A stretch of DNA of 50,545 nucleotides. It comes from CAZCFB01 sp964511535 (lineage in GTDB: Bacteria > Myxococcota_A > Polyangia > GCA-2747355 > CAZCFB01). How positions within the stretch are numbered: position 1 is the stretch's first letter; the number at the start of each line of letters is the position of its first letter. The stretch is taken from the NCBI GenBank assembly GCA_964511535.1, contig CAZEFW010000053.1, positions 1-50,545 on the forward strand, written 5' to 3'. The notes under the pieces were generated by a model that was not told the DNA's origin, did no database searches, and saw only the letters and a program-made list of their open reading frames with translations. A program made the position numbers and the translations under genes. Shown here one piece after another: positions 18,676-28,073 of the stretch.

Positions 18676-18739
18676 GGCACAGTCCCCGCGCGCTCGGCGA
18701 CGCGCGCCGCCGCCGGCCGCACTAGATGAATCTCGTTCC

Positions 18740-18768
18740 ATTTTAGAGAAACACGCCCATTGGCACAA
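18740..18768 (-). promoter_or_regulatory. Possible sigma-70 promoter of the lipoprotein/GT-C/radical SAM operon
   Basis: On the minus strand, TTGTGC (18768-18763), 17-bp spacer, TAAAAT (18745-18740). The -10 is good, the -35 matches only in TTG. It lies about 65 bp before the chosen ATG at 18675. Confidence 0.35.
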
Positions 18769-18805
18769 TCCAAGGTATGGCCCCACCCCCCGTACGTCCC
18801 CCACC

Positions 18806-18850
18806 TAAAATGTCAAGTAGGGGGGTCTGACCCCTACACTTGACATTTTA
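18806..18850. repeat. 45-bp palindromic repeat, copy 1
   Basis: Arms TAAAATGTCAAGT (18806-18818) and ACTTGACATTTTA (18838-18850) are perfectly complementary, and the inner part GGGGGGTC-T-GACCCC continues the pairing with a small offset. A second copy at 36367-36411 is identical at 42 of 45 positions. It lies between divergent genes here, so it is not simply a terminator. Confidence 0.85.
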
Positions 18851-18931
18851 CTCGCGCCGCGCCTGGCGGGGATGTCGCGCCATACGACCAGCTTTCTTGC
18901 TTAATTGGCCCGTCCCGCGCAGGATCGGCCC

Positions 18932-21013
18932 ATGGCTGATGGACCCTCAGCGCAGCGGTGGCGCCGGCGCCTCTGGTGCGCGCTACCGTACGCGGCGGGC
19001 GCGGCGGCGCTGCTGCTGTTGGCGCTGCTCTACCTAGGCTACAGCAAGGCGAGGGCTGGCACATACCTCTCGGCGCCCCTGGATGACACCTTCATCCATT
19101 TCAAGTACGCCCAGCAGCTGGCCCGGGCCGAGCTGCTGAGGTTCAACGACGGCGACTCGCCCACCACCGGCGCCACCAGCGTGCTGTACATGTTCCTGCT
19201 GGCGCCCGGCTGGTTGCTCGGCTTCCGCGGCCTGTGGTTGCTGGTCTGGGCCTGGCTGGTCAACAGCGCCCTGCACCTTCGCGCCGGGGTGGCGCTGTAC
19301 AACATCCTGCGTCGGACCGCGGGCGGCTCGCCGGCGGCGGGCTACGGGGGCATGCTGGTCTTCCTCGGCTGCGGGCCCCTGCTGTGGGGCGTGTTCAGCC
19401 AGATGGAGATCGCCCTCTTTTCGGCCCTGGTGCTGCTGAGCCTCGAGGCCGCCGTGGACTTCGACGCCGCGGATGAGCCACGCCCGGGCAAGCGCTGGAC
19501 CCCGCGCCGCCGCCTGCTGCTGTACGGCAGCTTGATGGCCCTGACCCGTCCGGAGGGCTCGCTGCTGGCCGGCGGCCTGACCCTCTGGCTGCTCTGGCGC
19601 CACCTCGGCAGCCGCCCGGCGGAGATCCCCTGGCGCCGACACCTGCGCGCCGGGCTGCCCTGGCTCTGGCCCGTCGGCTCGGGGGTGGCGCTCACCCTGA
19701 CGCTGGCCGCCATGACCGGCCGCCTCGGCACCAACGCCAACATCAAGTCGCACCTGACCCTGCTGCCCTTCGAGGCCCCACGTTACTGGGAGACCAGCCT
19801 GCGCCACCTGCCCATGACCGCGCAGATCTTGCTGGAGAAGCTGCCCTCCTTCACCGCGCCGGTGACCACCCTGCTCTGCTTGCTGGGCCTGGCCTGGTGG
19901 GCCTCGAGGGGGAAGCTGCGTCGGCCCGGCCCCGGCGCCCTGGCCCTGGGCTGGCTGCTGCTGCTGACCCTGTTCTACGCCTTCCTCATGGCGCGCCGGG
20001 ATCACTTCGACCGCTACTATCTGCCGTACGTCGGCTTGATGGTGGCCGCCATCTTCTACCCCCTCGCCCGCCTCGCCGCAGCCCGCCCTGGCTGGCGGCG
20101 CGCCCCGGCATACCTGGCGCTGCTGCTGCTGTTGTTCATGGTGCCGGACACGCTTTTCTGGGCCAAGCGGTTCGGCGACAACTGCCGCGATCTGGCGCAT
20201 CAGCACTTCAAGGTGGCGGCCTGGGTCGACGCCAACCTGCCACGCGGTGCGCGCATCGCGGTCAACGACGCCGGCGCCATCCCTTACCTTGGGCGGCGCT
20301 ACACCTACGACATCGTGGGCCTGGGGCACAACGCGTTCTACAAGGTCAAGAAGCACATCATCTTCTCCGACGCCCCCGCCTGGGAGGCGCTGGAGGCGCT
20401 GGAGCACAAGCCGGACTACTTCGTGGCCTACCCCGAGTGGTTGCCGCAGATGAACCACCTGCCCATCTTCGATCCGGTCAAGCGGTTCCAGCTGCTCAAC
20501 CGCACCGTGGTGGCCAACGAGACCAAGGTGGTCTGGCGCATGCGCTGGGACCTGCTGGCGCGGTCAGACCTGCTGCCTGCCGACCTGCTGGCCGGTCGCG
20601 CGGTGACCGATCGCCTGGACATGACCCACATCGTCAGCGAGGAGGCCCACGACTACCGCCGCGGCAGCGAGGTGGCGCCCCGGGGCGACCTGCGGCGGCT
20701 GGACCTGCCTGGCGGCAAGGTGCTGGTGGACGGGGGGCGCCAGATCGAGGCCGGCGCCACCGAGACCTTCACGCTGGCCTGCGCGCGGGGAAAGCCCGCC
20801 ACCCTGGTCATGCGCGCCGCCGGCCCGGGGCCCGTGGAGGCTGGCCTCACCGTCGACGGGCAAGCCGCTGGCCTGCTGAAGGGACATGTGGCCGGCCCCA
20901 TGGGGCTGGTCCGGGTTGACATTGACAGCCGCCTGCTCGACGGCGACCGTATCACCGTGCGCCTCACCGCCCACAAGCCGTACAGCAGCTACCACCTCTG
21001 GCTCGTGCAATGA
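18932..21013 (+). CDS. GT-C family membrane glycosyltransferase with C-terminal beta domain
   Basis: 693 residues from the ATG at 18932 (AGGA eight nt upstream; a TTG at 18905 is less likely). The N-terminal half has about 11 TM segments, with LDDTFIHFKYAQQLA in the first outer loop giving the acidic pair used by GT-C enzymes. From about residue 430 on the protein is soluble and ends in a beta-sandwich-like region (residues about 560-693). It is unusual for the family to carry such a long tail, which may bind the acceptor glycan. The stop overlaps the start of a second GT-C gene (ATGA), so both enzymes are made together. Confidence 0.85.
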   Translation: MADGPSAQRWRRRLWCALPYAAGAAALLLLALLYLGYSKARAGTYLSAPLDDTFIHFKYAQQLARAELLRFNDGDSPTTGATSVLYMFLLAPGWLLGFRGLWLLVWAWLVNSALHLRAGVALYNILRRTAGGSPAAGYGGMLVFLGCGPLLWGVFSQMEIALFSALVLLSLEAAVDFDAADEPRPGKRWTPRRRLLLYGSLMALTRPEGSLLAGGLTLWLLWRHLGSRPAEIPWRRHLRAGLPWLWPVGSGVALTLTLAAMTGRLGTNANIKSHLTLLPFEAPRYWETSLRHLPMTAQILLEKLPSFTAPVTTLLCLLGLAWWASRGKLRRPGPGALALGWLLLLTLFYAFLMARRDHFDRYYLPYVGLMVAAIFYPLARLAAARPGWRRAPAYLALLLLLFMVPDTLFWAKRFGDNCRDLAHQHFKVAAWVDANLPRGARIAVNDAGAIPYLGRRYTYDIVGLGHNAFYKVKKHIIFSDAPAWEALEALEHKPDYFVAYPEWLPQMNHLPIFDPVKRFQLLNRTVVANETKVVWRMRWDLLARSDLLPADLLAGRAVTDRLDMTHIVSEEAHDYRRGSEVAPRGDLRRLDLPGGKVLVDGGRQIEAGATETFTLACARGKPATLVMRAAGPGPVEAGLTVDGQAAGLLKGHVAGPMGLVRVDIDSRLLDGDRITVRLTAHKPYSSYHLWLVQ

Positions 21014-22581
21014 AGCTCCCAGCGTTCATACGGCGGCACCCCATCGGCTGGTCCAGCGTCATCCTCGCCGTGGCCCTGCTCGGCGGCCTCGCCCTGCGCC
21101 TGAGCGGCGCTGATTTCTGCCTGCCGATGGAGCACTGCCACCCGGACGAGCACTGGCTGCTCAACCCGGCGCTGAAGATGCTCCGCAGCGGCGACTTCAA
21201 CCCGCACTTCTTCATCTACCCGACCCTGTTCATCTACATCCTGCTGGCCGTGTTCAGCCTCACCTTCATCGTCGGCGTATCAGCCGGCATGTGGGGCGGC
21301 GTGGGGGGTATCAAGGTGGCGCCCTTCCTGCTGGCGGGCCGCCTGGCTGCCGGGCTGCTCGGCACCGCCACGCTGGTGGCGGTGTACGCCGCGGGCAAGC
21401 GGCTGTTCGACCGCAACAGCGCCGCGGTGGCAGCGCTGGCCCTGTGCCTCATGCCGCTGCACGTGAGCAACAGCCACTTCATCGTCACCGACGTGCCCGC
21501 CGGGTTCTTCTGCGCCCTGGCCCTGTACGCCGCCGCCCGGGTGGCCGGCGAGGGGAGCGCCAAACACTACCGGGTGGCCGGCTTGCTGGCAGGCTTCTCC
21601 GCCGCCGCCAAATACAACGCCGCCCTGGTGGGCGTGAACATCATCATCGCCCACTGGGCCAACCCACGGCGGGAGGGGTTCTGGAGCGCCAACCTGCTGC
21701 GCGGCATCGCCTGGTGCGCCATCGGCTTCTTCATCGCCAGCCCGTACTCCCTGTTCGAGCTGCCGCGCTTCCTCGACGGTATGGCCCACGAGATCGCTCA
21801 CTACCGGCGAGGCCACATCGGACACCAGGGCGACTACAACCGACTGTTTTATATCATCTTCCTCAGCAGCCGGGGCTTCGGCCCGGTGTTGGCGGCGCTC
21901 GGGCTGTACGGCGCGTGGACCATGCTGCGCCGCTTCCGGCGGGAGAACCTGCTGGTGCTGGTCTTCCCGGCGCTCTATATCCTGTTTTTGGGCGGCTACA
22001 AGGTGCGCTTCGTGCGCAACCTGATGCCGGTGCTGCCGTACCTGAGCATCTGGATCGGCGTGGGCGCCGTGGCCCTGTTTTCCGACGTGCGCGCCTCCTG
22101 GCCCGGTCTCGGCCGGATCAAGGCGTGGAAGGTCGCGCTGCCGGCGCTGCTGGTGGCCTTCGCAGTGCCGGGCTACCTCACCCTGGGCGAGAGCTACGCC
22201 CTGGCGCGGGACGACACGCGGGTGCGCGCCCGCGAGTGGGTGATCCAGAACATCCCTCCGGGCTCCACCATCTACTACCAGTCGTGGAGCGTGGACGCCC
22301 TGCCACCGGACAGGTTCAAGCGCAGCCGCGACCGCTGGAGCTGGGATTACTACATCGGCACCGACCGGCTGAGCCGCAAGTACTTCGCCATGGAGAGTTG
22401 GGCCCGGGAGAAGTACGAGGAGGTGGTGGAGGCGTACCAGCACCATCCGCTGATGGTGTTCGAGGGGCGCAAGGAGAACCCGTTCTACTACACCGCCAAC
22501 CCGTCGGTGTACATCATGAAGCGGGACCCACAGCGCACCCGGATTCGGGCGCCGCAGCCCCCGCCCGCGCCGGCTCGCTGA
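21010..22581 (+). CDS. GT39/PMT-like membrane glycosyltransferase
   Basis: 523 residues and about ten TM segments. The outer-loop motif HCHPDEHWLLNPALKML contains the HPDE signature of the PMT_2/GT39-like group. The ATG overlaps the previous stop (ATGA). The C-terminal soluble part begins around residue 395 (REWVIQNIPPGSTIYYQSW). Together with the two other GT-C genes at 14.9 and 18.9 kb this makes three polyprenyl-phosphate-sugar type transferases within 8 kb, pointing to surface glycan or lipid decoration; none has a readable substrate. Confidence 0.87.
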   Translation: MKLPAFIRRHPIGWSSVILAVALLGGLALRLSGADFCLPMEHCHPDEHWLLNPALKMLRSGDFNPHFFIYPTLFIYILLAVFSLTFIVGVSAGMWGGVGGIKVAPFLLAGRLAAGLLGTATLVAVYAAGKRLFDRNSAAVAALALCLMPLHVSNSHFIVTDVPAGFFCALALYAAARVAGEGSAKHYRVAGLLAGFSAAAKYNAALVGVNIIIAHWANPRREGFWSANLLRGIAWCAIGFFIASPYSLFELPRFLDGMAHEIAHYRRGHIGHQGDYNRLFYIIFLSSRGFGPVLAALGLYGAWTMLRRFRRENLLVLVFPALYILFLGGYKVRFVRNLMPVLPYLSIWIGVGAVALFSDVRASWPGLGRIKAWKVALPALLVAFAVPGYLTLGESYALARDDTRVRAREWVIQNIPPGSTIYYQSWSVDALPPDRFKRSRDRWSWDYYIGTDRLSRKYFAMESWAREKYEEVVEAYQHHPLMVFEGRKENPFYYTANPSVYIMKRDPQRTRIRAPQPPPAPAR

Positions 22582-22649
22582 CGGCCTGGCCCTCGCCACC
22601 CGCGCCCGCGGCGCTGCAACGCCAGTGGCTGCATGGCATGTTCACACTT

Positions 22650-22688
22650 CGCACACCTGTGCGCACCTCGAACGGTTCAACGCCGCAC
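22650..22688 (+). promoter_or_regulatory. 39-bp enhancer-like element, copy 1
   Basis: CGCAC-ACCT-GTGCGC, then a central CGAACGG, then CGCAC at the right end. The same layout and length occur at 27914-27952 and, on the minus strand, 37978-38016. The last 30 bases agree at 18 positions in all three copies. Its right end lies 96 bp before the -24 element of the promoter at 22784, a usual distance for sigma-54 enhancers. Confidence 0.65.
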
Positions 22689-22783
22689 AGCCGCACATTT
22701 TCCTGTGTCCGCGCGAGGGGTTGGAAGTTGCAGGTACCTGATTTCGCGACGATCCCGCTCGAATCTGGTAGGCTCTGTCTGAC

Positions 22784-22799
22784 TGGCACTGCCTTTGCT
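22784..22799 (+). promoter_or_regulatory. Sigma-54 promoter of the lipoprotein/HD-GYP/kinase operon
   Basis: TGGCAC-N5-TTGCT with the exact GG to GC spacing of a -24/-12 promoter. The predicted transcript start is near 22810, about 100 nt before the ATG at 22911. Confidence 0.7.
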
Positions 22800-22815
22800 C
22801 CTGATGTGGAGCAAA
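22794..22815 (+). repeat. Hairpin overlapping the -12 element
   Basis: TTTGCTCC-TGATGT-GGAGCAAA: perfect 8-bp stem and 6-nt loop. The left arm contains the -12 TTGCT and the right arm falls around the predicted +1, so a protein bound here could block or modulate the promoter. Confidence 0.5.
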
Positions 22816-22910
22816 TGTGCGCCACCAGACAGATAAAACGAGAGTCGAATCGGACAACCCATGCGAACACCACCATCGGCCGGGCAAAATCGCCCAGGGC
22901 AGCGCGCACC

Positions 22911-23423
22911 ATGCGCCGCTGGCTGGCGCCGATCTTCGTGGGCCTGCTATGCCAGGGGTGCGCGGCCATGAGCGGAGGACAGGGCAAGGACGGCGTCGGG
23001 CCGCAGATCCAGTCCATCAAGCGCTCCATGTTCGCCATGGACCCCATGCGGCCCACCTCCCGCGGGCCCGGTTTCGTGCTGCTGAACATCGCCGTGAACA
23101 ACCCCTCCCCCAACCCGATCAAGGGGGTCATCAGCTGCCGCATGCCGCGCAACGGCAAGGAGGTGCCCGTGGAGCACCCCTTCGACGTGGCCTCCGGCAA
23201 GCAGCGCTCGTTCACTGTCCCGCTGGACCGCCCGCGGACCTACCGCTACTCGGTCCGCTGCCAGCTCCGCTTCCTGGACGATGGCCTCGGTACGGTCCGA
23301 GACCCGAGCTCCTGGGTCGAGGTGGCGGTCCCGGCCGCCCGCCCTGCCGGAAAAAAAAGCAAAACCGCTGACCAACGCGCGCTGACCCGCGCCGGCGGCG
23401 ACAAACCGATCGAGAGGTTCTAG
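22911..23423 (+). CDS. Small putative lipoprotein
   Basis: 170 residues. MRRWLAPIFVGLLCQGC looks like a lipoprotein signal peptide with Cys17 as anchor, although the residue at -3 is not canonical. The mature part (about residues 45-140) is predicted beta-rich and contains FVLLNIAVNNPSPNPIKG and a pair of cysteines in VISCRMPR and VRCQLRFL that could form a disulphide. No family recognised. It is the first gene after a sigma-54 promoter and ends 2 bp before the HD-GYP regulator, so it is probably part of that sensing unit, for example a periplasmic partner. Confidence 0.72.
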   Translation: MRRWLAPIFVGLLCQGCAAMSGGQGKDGVGPQIQSIKRSMFAMDPMRPTSRGPGFVLLNIAVNNPSPNPIKGVISCRMPRNGKEVPVEHPFDVASGKQRSFTVPLDRPRTYRYSVRCQLRFLDDGLGTVRDPSSWVEVAVPAARPAGKKSKTADQRALTRAGGDKPIERF

Positions 23424-23425
23424 CC

Positions 23426-24583
23426 ATGGACGAAACCCACCCGGATCTCAACCAGGATCGAGATGAGCGCCAGTGCATCCTCATCGCCGACCAGGATCCC
23501 ATGACGCGGCGCTCGGTGGGCCGCGCCATCGCGGACGCTGGCTTCGACTGCCAGTTCGCCGGCGACGCCGAGGAGGCCACGCGGGCGCTCAAGGAGAGGC
23601 AATATACGCTCGTGGTGGCCGACCTGGAGATGCCGGACCGCACCGGCATCGAGCTGGCCGAGGAGGTCAAGGCCCGCTACCCGGAGGTGAGCATGATCCT
23701 GCTCGCCAGCGCCACCGACCCGATCATCGGCGAGATGGCTGTGTGGCACGGCGTGTTCGGTGTGCTCACCAAGCCCACGCGCACCGCGGACCTGCTGGTG
23801 ATGGTGCGTAGCGCCCTGCGCTGGAAGGCCCGGGAAGCGCAGGACAGGGCCCGTGTCCGCGAGCTGGAGTCGTCCCTGGTGACCAACGCCACCGAGGCGG
23901 AGCGGCTGGCCAACAAGCTCAAGCGGGTCCAGGGCAGCGCCTACGAGGGGATCCTGCTCTCCCTGGCTCGCGCCGGGGCGCTCAAGGACGACGAGCCCGA
24001 GGCGCACCTCAAGCGCATGAGCAACTACTGCGCCCTGCTGGCCGAGGCCTACGGCATGACGCCCGAGGAGTGCGACCGGATCCGCATCGCCAGCATCACC
24101 CACGACATCGGCAAGATCGGCGTGCCGGAGGCGGTGCTGCTCAAGCCAGGCACCCTCACCTCGGCCGAGTTCGAGATGATGCAGAACCACACCAATCTGG
24201 GCCACAGCATCCTGGTGGCCGCCGACGAATCCCTGGCAGGCGACGACCCGGCCTCGGCCGAGGTGGTGCAGATGGCGGCAACCATCGCCATGAATCACCA
24301 CGAGCGCTACGACGGCTCCGGCTACCCCATGGCGCGCCACCGGGACAGCATCCCGCTGGAGGGCCGCATCGCCATCATCGCCGACATCTTCGACGCCATG
24401 ACGAGCCGCCGGGTCTACCGCCCCGCCCTGCCGGTGGACGAGGCCGTATCCTTCCTGCGCAACCAGCGGGAGCTGATCTTCGACCCCGATCTGGCCGACC
24501 TGTTCATCGACCGCATGGACGCCGTGATGCAGATCAGAGACCAGTTCCCCGACGAGGACGCCTCCGAGGAAGAGCAGCGCTAG
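23426..24583 (+). CDS. Response regulator with HD-GYP c-di-GMP phosphodiesterase domain
   Basis: 385 residues; GAGAGG precedes the ATG. A receiver domain (about residues 10-130; phospho-acceptor Asp66 in VADLEMP) is joined by a coiled coil to an HD-GYP domain with intact catalytic residues: HDIGK (His226, Asp227), NHHERYDGSGYP (GYP at 299-301) and IADIFDAM. HD-GYP enzymes hydrolyse the second messenger cyclic di-GMP. The gene follows the lipoprotein by 2 bp and precedes a hybrid kinase by 48 bp, so the kinase is the likely phosphodonor. All three are downstream of the sigma-54 promoter at 22784. Confidence 0.93.
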   Translation: MDETHPDLNQDRDERQCILIADQDPMTRRSVGRAIADAGFDCQFAGDAEEATRALKERQYTLVVADLEMPDRTGIELAEEVKARYPEVSMILLASATDPIIGEMAVWHGVFGVLTKPTRTADLLVMVRSALRWKAREAQDRARVRELESSLVTNATEAERLANKLKRVQGSAYEGILLSLARAGALKDDEPEAHLKRMSNYCALLAEAYGMTPEECDRIRIASITHDIGKIGVPEAVLLKPGTLTSAEFEMMQNHTNLGHSILVAADESLAGDDPASAEVVQMAATIAMNHHERYDGSGYPMARHRDSIPLEGRIAIIADIFDAMTSRRVYRPALPVDEAVSFLRNQRELIFDPDLADLFIDRMDAVMQIRDQFPDEDASEEEQR

Positions 24584-24631
24584 GCGCCCCGGACCACCAC
24601 CCCCCCGCCCATAACAAGGCAGCAGGCTCCC

Positions 24632-26245
24632 GTGAAAAGACCTCTCAACGTCCTGATGATCGAAGCCTCGGATGCCAGCATCGAACCCCTGCTGCAGAGC
24701 CTCGAGCGATGCGGTTACCGGACGATCCACTGGCGCGTGGGCGACCCAGCGCAGCTGATCGACGCGCTGAAAAGCGGGGCATGGGACCTGATCCTGTGCG
24801 GCGACGGGGCGACGGAGCTCGACCCGCTCGTTGCGCTTGGCCTGCTCGAGGCGCGCGACCTGGATATCCCGCTGGTGGCCATCGCCGCCGAGGTCGCGCA
24901 TGACCGGGCCGTCGAGCTGGCCGCGGCCGGCGCCGCGGGCGCGCTGCAGTGGGACGACCTGGCGGGGCTGGAGATCATCGTGGAACGGGAGATCGGCGCG
25001 GCCCTGCGGCGGCGGGTGCAACGGGCAAAGCTGGTCCAGGCCACCCGCAAGGCGAGCATGAGCATGCTGGCCTCGGGCGTGGTTCACGAGGTCAACAACC
25101 CCCTGTCTTACATCCTGTTCAACGTCGAGGGCGTGATGGAGGACATGGCGGCGCTGTTGAAGGGCGCGGCCGGCTGCCGCGAGGCCCTCGCCGCGCAGGC
25201 AGGGGAGCGGGCGGCCCTCGTGGCTCTGGGCGAGGACGCCGCGGACCTGCTGGAGCCGGGCATGCCCGAGGAGACGCTGGAGACGGCGCAGGAGGCGCTG
25301 GACGGCGCGGGGCGCGTCAAGGACATCATGTCGGGGCTCGGCAGCTTCTCCCGCATGGAGATGGACGATCCTGGCCCGGTTGACCTGCGCGCCCCCATCG
25401 AATGCGCCTATGTCATGGCCTATAACCAGCTCAAGTTTCGCGCCCAGGTGGTCAAGGAGCTGCAAGAGGTCCCCCGCATAACAGCCCCCGAGGGCAAGCT
25501 CTCGCACCTGTTCATCAACCTGATGATCAACGCCTCCCAGGCCATCGACGAGGGGGACGTGGCCAACAACGAGATCAGGATTCGGACCTGGGCCGGCGAG
25601 GACCTCGTCTACGTGGAGGTCAAGGACACCGGCCGCGGCATGGAGCCCGAGCAGGTCGAGCGGGCCTTCGATCCATCCTACTCCACCCGGCCCGCCAACG
25701 AAGGCGGCGGCATGGGCCTGAGCGTCTGCCGCGACATCGTGGCTGACCTGGGCGGGGAGATCCAGCTGAACAGCGAGCCGGGCACGGGCACCGCGGTGCT
25801 CATCACCTTGCCCACCCCCGAGGAGGTGGCCCGCAGGGCGAGCGCTGATGCCGAAGAGATCGGCCATGGCCAGGGCCGCGTGCTGGTGGTTGATGACGAT
25901 CCGTCCATCAGGAGCATCCTGCGGCGCATCCTCGTGGATGACCATGAGGTCACCCTTGCGGCCTCGGGAGAGGCTGCCAAGGAGCTGATCTTGGCGCAGG
26001 AGCCGTTCGATGTGGTGCTCTGCGATCTCATGATGTCTCATTGTGATGGCATCGATTTTCACAGGTGGCTGGTGGAGCAGGATCCCGGGCTCGCGCGAAG
26101 GACAGTGTTCGTGTCAGGGGGAATCTTCACGCCACGGAGCAGCGAATACCTCGCCACCGTGGGCAACCTGAAGGTGGAAAAACCGTTTGATTCCAAGGTG
26201 ATTCGAAAGATCGTCTCGAACCTGCTCGCGCAAGCCAGGCGGTGA
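24632..26245 (+). CDS. Hybrid histidine kinase with N-terminal pseudo-receiver and C-terminal receiver
   Basis: 537 residues starting at GTG. Residues 1-125 look like a receiver fold but the phospho-acceptor position reads LILCGDGATELD without the normal D-x-MP pattern, so this is probably a pseudo-receiver. HisKA follows with H-box VVHEVNNPL (His152), then HATPase (FINLMINASQAI, DTGRGM, GGGMGLSV) and a complete C-terminal receiver (VLVVDDDPS, acceptor Asp in VVLCDLMM, Lys in VEKPF). No TM segment: a cytoplasmic kinase, probably receiving input through the pseudo-receiver. It is in one unit with the HD-GYP regulator and lies directly before the NtrC-type regulator gene, either of which could be its target. 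Confidence 0.9.
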   Translation: MKRPLNVLMIEASDASIEPLLQSLERCGYRTIHWRVGDPAQLIDALKSGAWDLILCGDGATELDPLVALGLLEARDLDIPLVAIAAEVAHDRAVELAAAGAAGALQWDDLAGLEIIVEREIGAALRRRVQRAKLVQATRKASMSMLASGVVHEVNNPLSYILFNVEGVMEDMAALLKGAAGCREALAAQAGERAALVALGEDAADLLEPGMPEETLETAQEALDGAGRVKDIMSGLGSFSRMEMDDPGPVDLRAPIECAYVMAYNQLKFRAQVVKELQEVPRITAPEGKLSHLFINLMINASQAIDEGDVANNEIRIRTWAGEDLVYVEVKDTGRGMEPEQVERAFDPSYSTRPANEGGGMGLSVCRDIVADLGGEIQLNSEPGTGTAVLITLPTPEEVARRASADAEEIGHGQGRVLVVDDDPSIRSILRRILVDDHEVTLAASGEAAKELILAQEPFDVVLCDLMMSHCDGIDFHRWLVEQDPGLARRTVFVSGGIFTPRSSEYLATVGNLKVEKPFDSKVIRKIVSNLLAQARR

Positions 26246-26287
26246 TTTTGATCCACCGGCAGGGGCAGCGGAGCCCGATATTTAAAC

Positions 26288-26304
26288 TGCAAAATATGCA
26301 AAAT
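26288..26304 (+). repeat. Direct repeat TGCAAAAT x2 upstream of the NtrC-type gene
   Basis: TGCAAAAT at 26288 and again at 26297, nine bases apart, in the AT-rich 137-bp leader region of the regulator. A candidate operator; no partner known. Confidence 0.35.
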
Positions 26305-26310
26305 CTGTAT

Positions 26311-26338
26311 TTGACTTTTTTCCCATTTTGTCTACTTT
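26311..26338 (+). promoter_or_regulatory. Possible sigma-70 promoter of the NtrC-type regulator
   Basis: TTGACT (26311-26316), 16-bp spacer, TACTTT (26333-26338), in an AT-rich block. The -35 is good, the -10 weak; it resembles the HNH promoter at 1483-1510. No -24/-12 motif was found for this gene. Confidence 0.35.
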
Positions 26339-26382
26339 ATAGTGGAACGTGAGATCCACTCGAAACGGTTCAAGGGATCAAG

Positions 26383-27774
<1,392 letters not shown>

Positions 27775-27913
27775 CCTTGTCAGCACCTGGACCAGCGCTC
27801 AGCAGGTCCACCCCCCTTCACAACATGGAGCAGCTCGCTGGCCGGACACCCTGCACGGGCCCCCGCCACCTGTGGGGTGCGCCCTGGCAGCCCATCCCGG
27901 GTTGCGGGATCCC

Positions 27914-27952
27914 CGCACAGTTGTGCGCACACCGCACGGTCGCGTTGCGCAC
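27914..27952 (+). promoter_or_regulatory. 39-bp enhancer-like element, copy 2
   Basis: CGCAC-AGTT-GTGCGC, central CGCACGG, right-end CGCAC, same length and order as copy 1. Its right end is 94 bp before the -24 element at 28046, nearly the same as the 96 bp of copy 1. It lies in the 263-300 bp gap after the NtrC-type gene, which holds no credible gene. Confidence 0.65.
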
Positions 27953-28045
27953 AGGCGAGGGTCTCAGCGCACGCTCCGCTGCGAGCAAATCTGCAACCTG
28001 TTGTTATATTTGCGTTATTACAAAATCCGAGGTGGCCATGGATCC

Positions 28046-28061
28046 TGGCACTCGGCTTGCT
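28046..28061 (+). promoter_or_regulatory. Sigma-54 promoter of the matrixin/PilZ/EAL/kinase unit
   Basis: TGGCAC-TCGGC-TTGCT, a full -24/-12 match. The predicted +1 is about 28072, which puts the first usable start codon (ATG 28074) at or next to the 5' end of the transcript. Confidence 0.68.
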
Positions 28062-28073
28062 TTGATCAGGGGC

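Larger units (their letters stand above)
22582..22910 (+). promoter_or_regulatory. 329-bp gap holding a sigma-54 control region
   Basis: No credible gene lies in this gap. It contains the 39-bp enhancer-like element (22650-22688), a sigma-54 promoter (22784-22799) and a perfect hairpin overlapping that promoter. In-frame extension of the lipoprotein to an ATG at 22815 is possible but adds an unlikely basic segment before the signal peptide. Confidence 0.6.

Noticed and set aside
18840..18845. TTGACA in the palindromic repeat as a -35 element
   Set aside because: No -10 hexamer follows at 16-18 bp in either copy; the hexamer is part of the repeat arm.
22815..22910. Upstream ATG for the small lipoprotein
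   Set aside because: It would put a basic 32-residue segment before an otherwise complete signal peptide and lacks a ribosome site.
27923..28010. A c-di-GMP (GEMM) riboswitch before the matrixin/PilZ unit
   Set aside because: GCGCACAGG resembles part of the GEMM core, but the invariant partner segments and the tetraloop-receptor arrangement are missing, and the same bases are explained by the 39-bp element shared with two other promoters.
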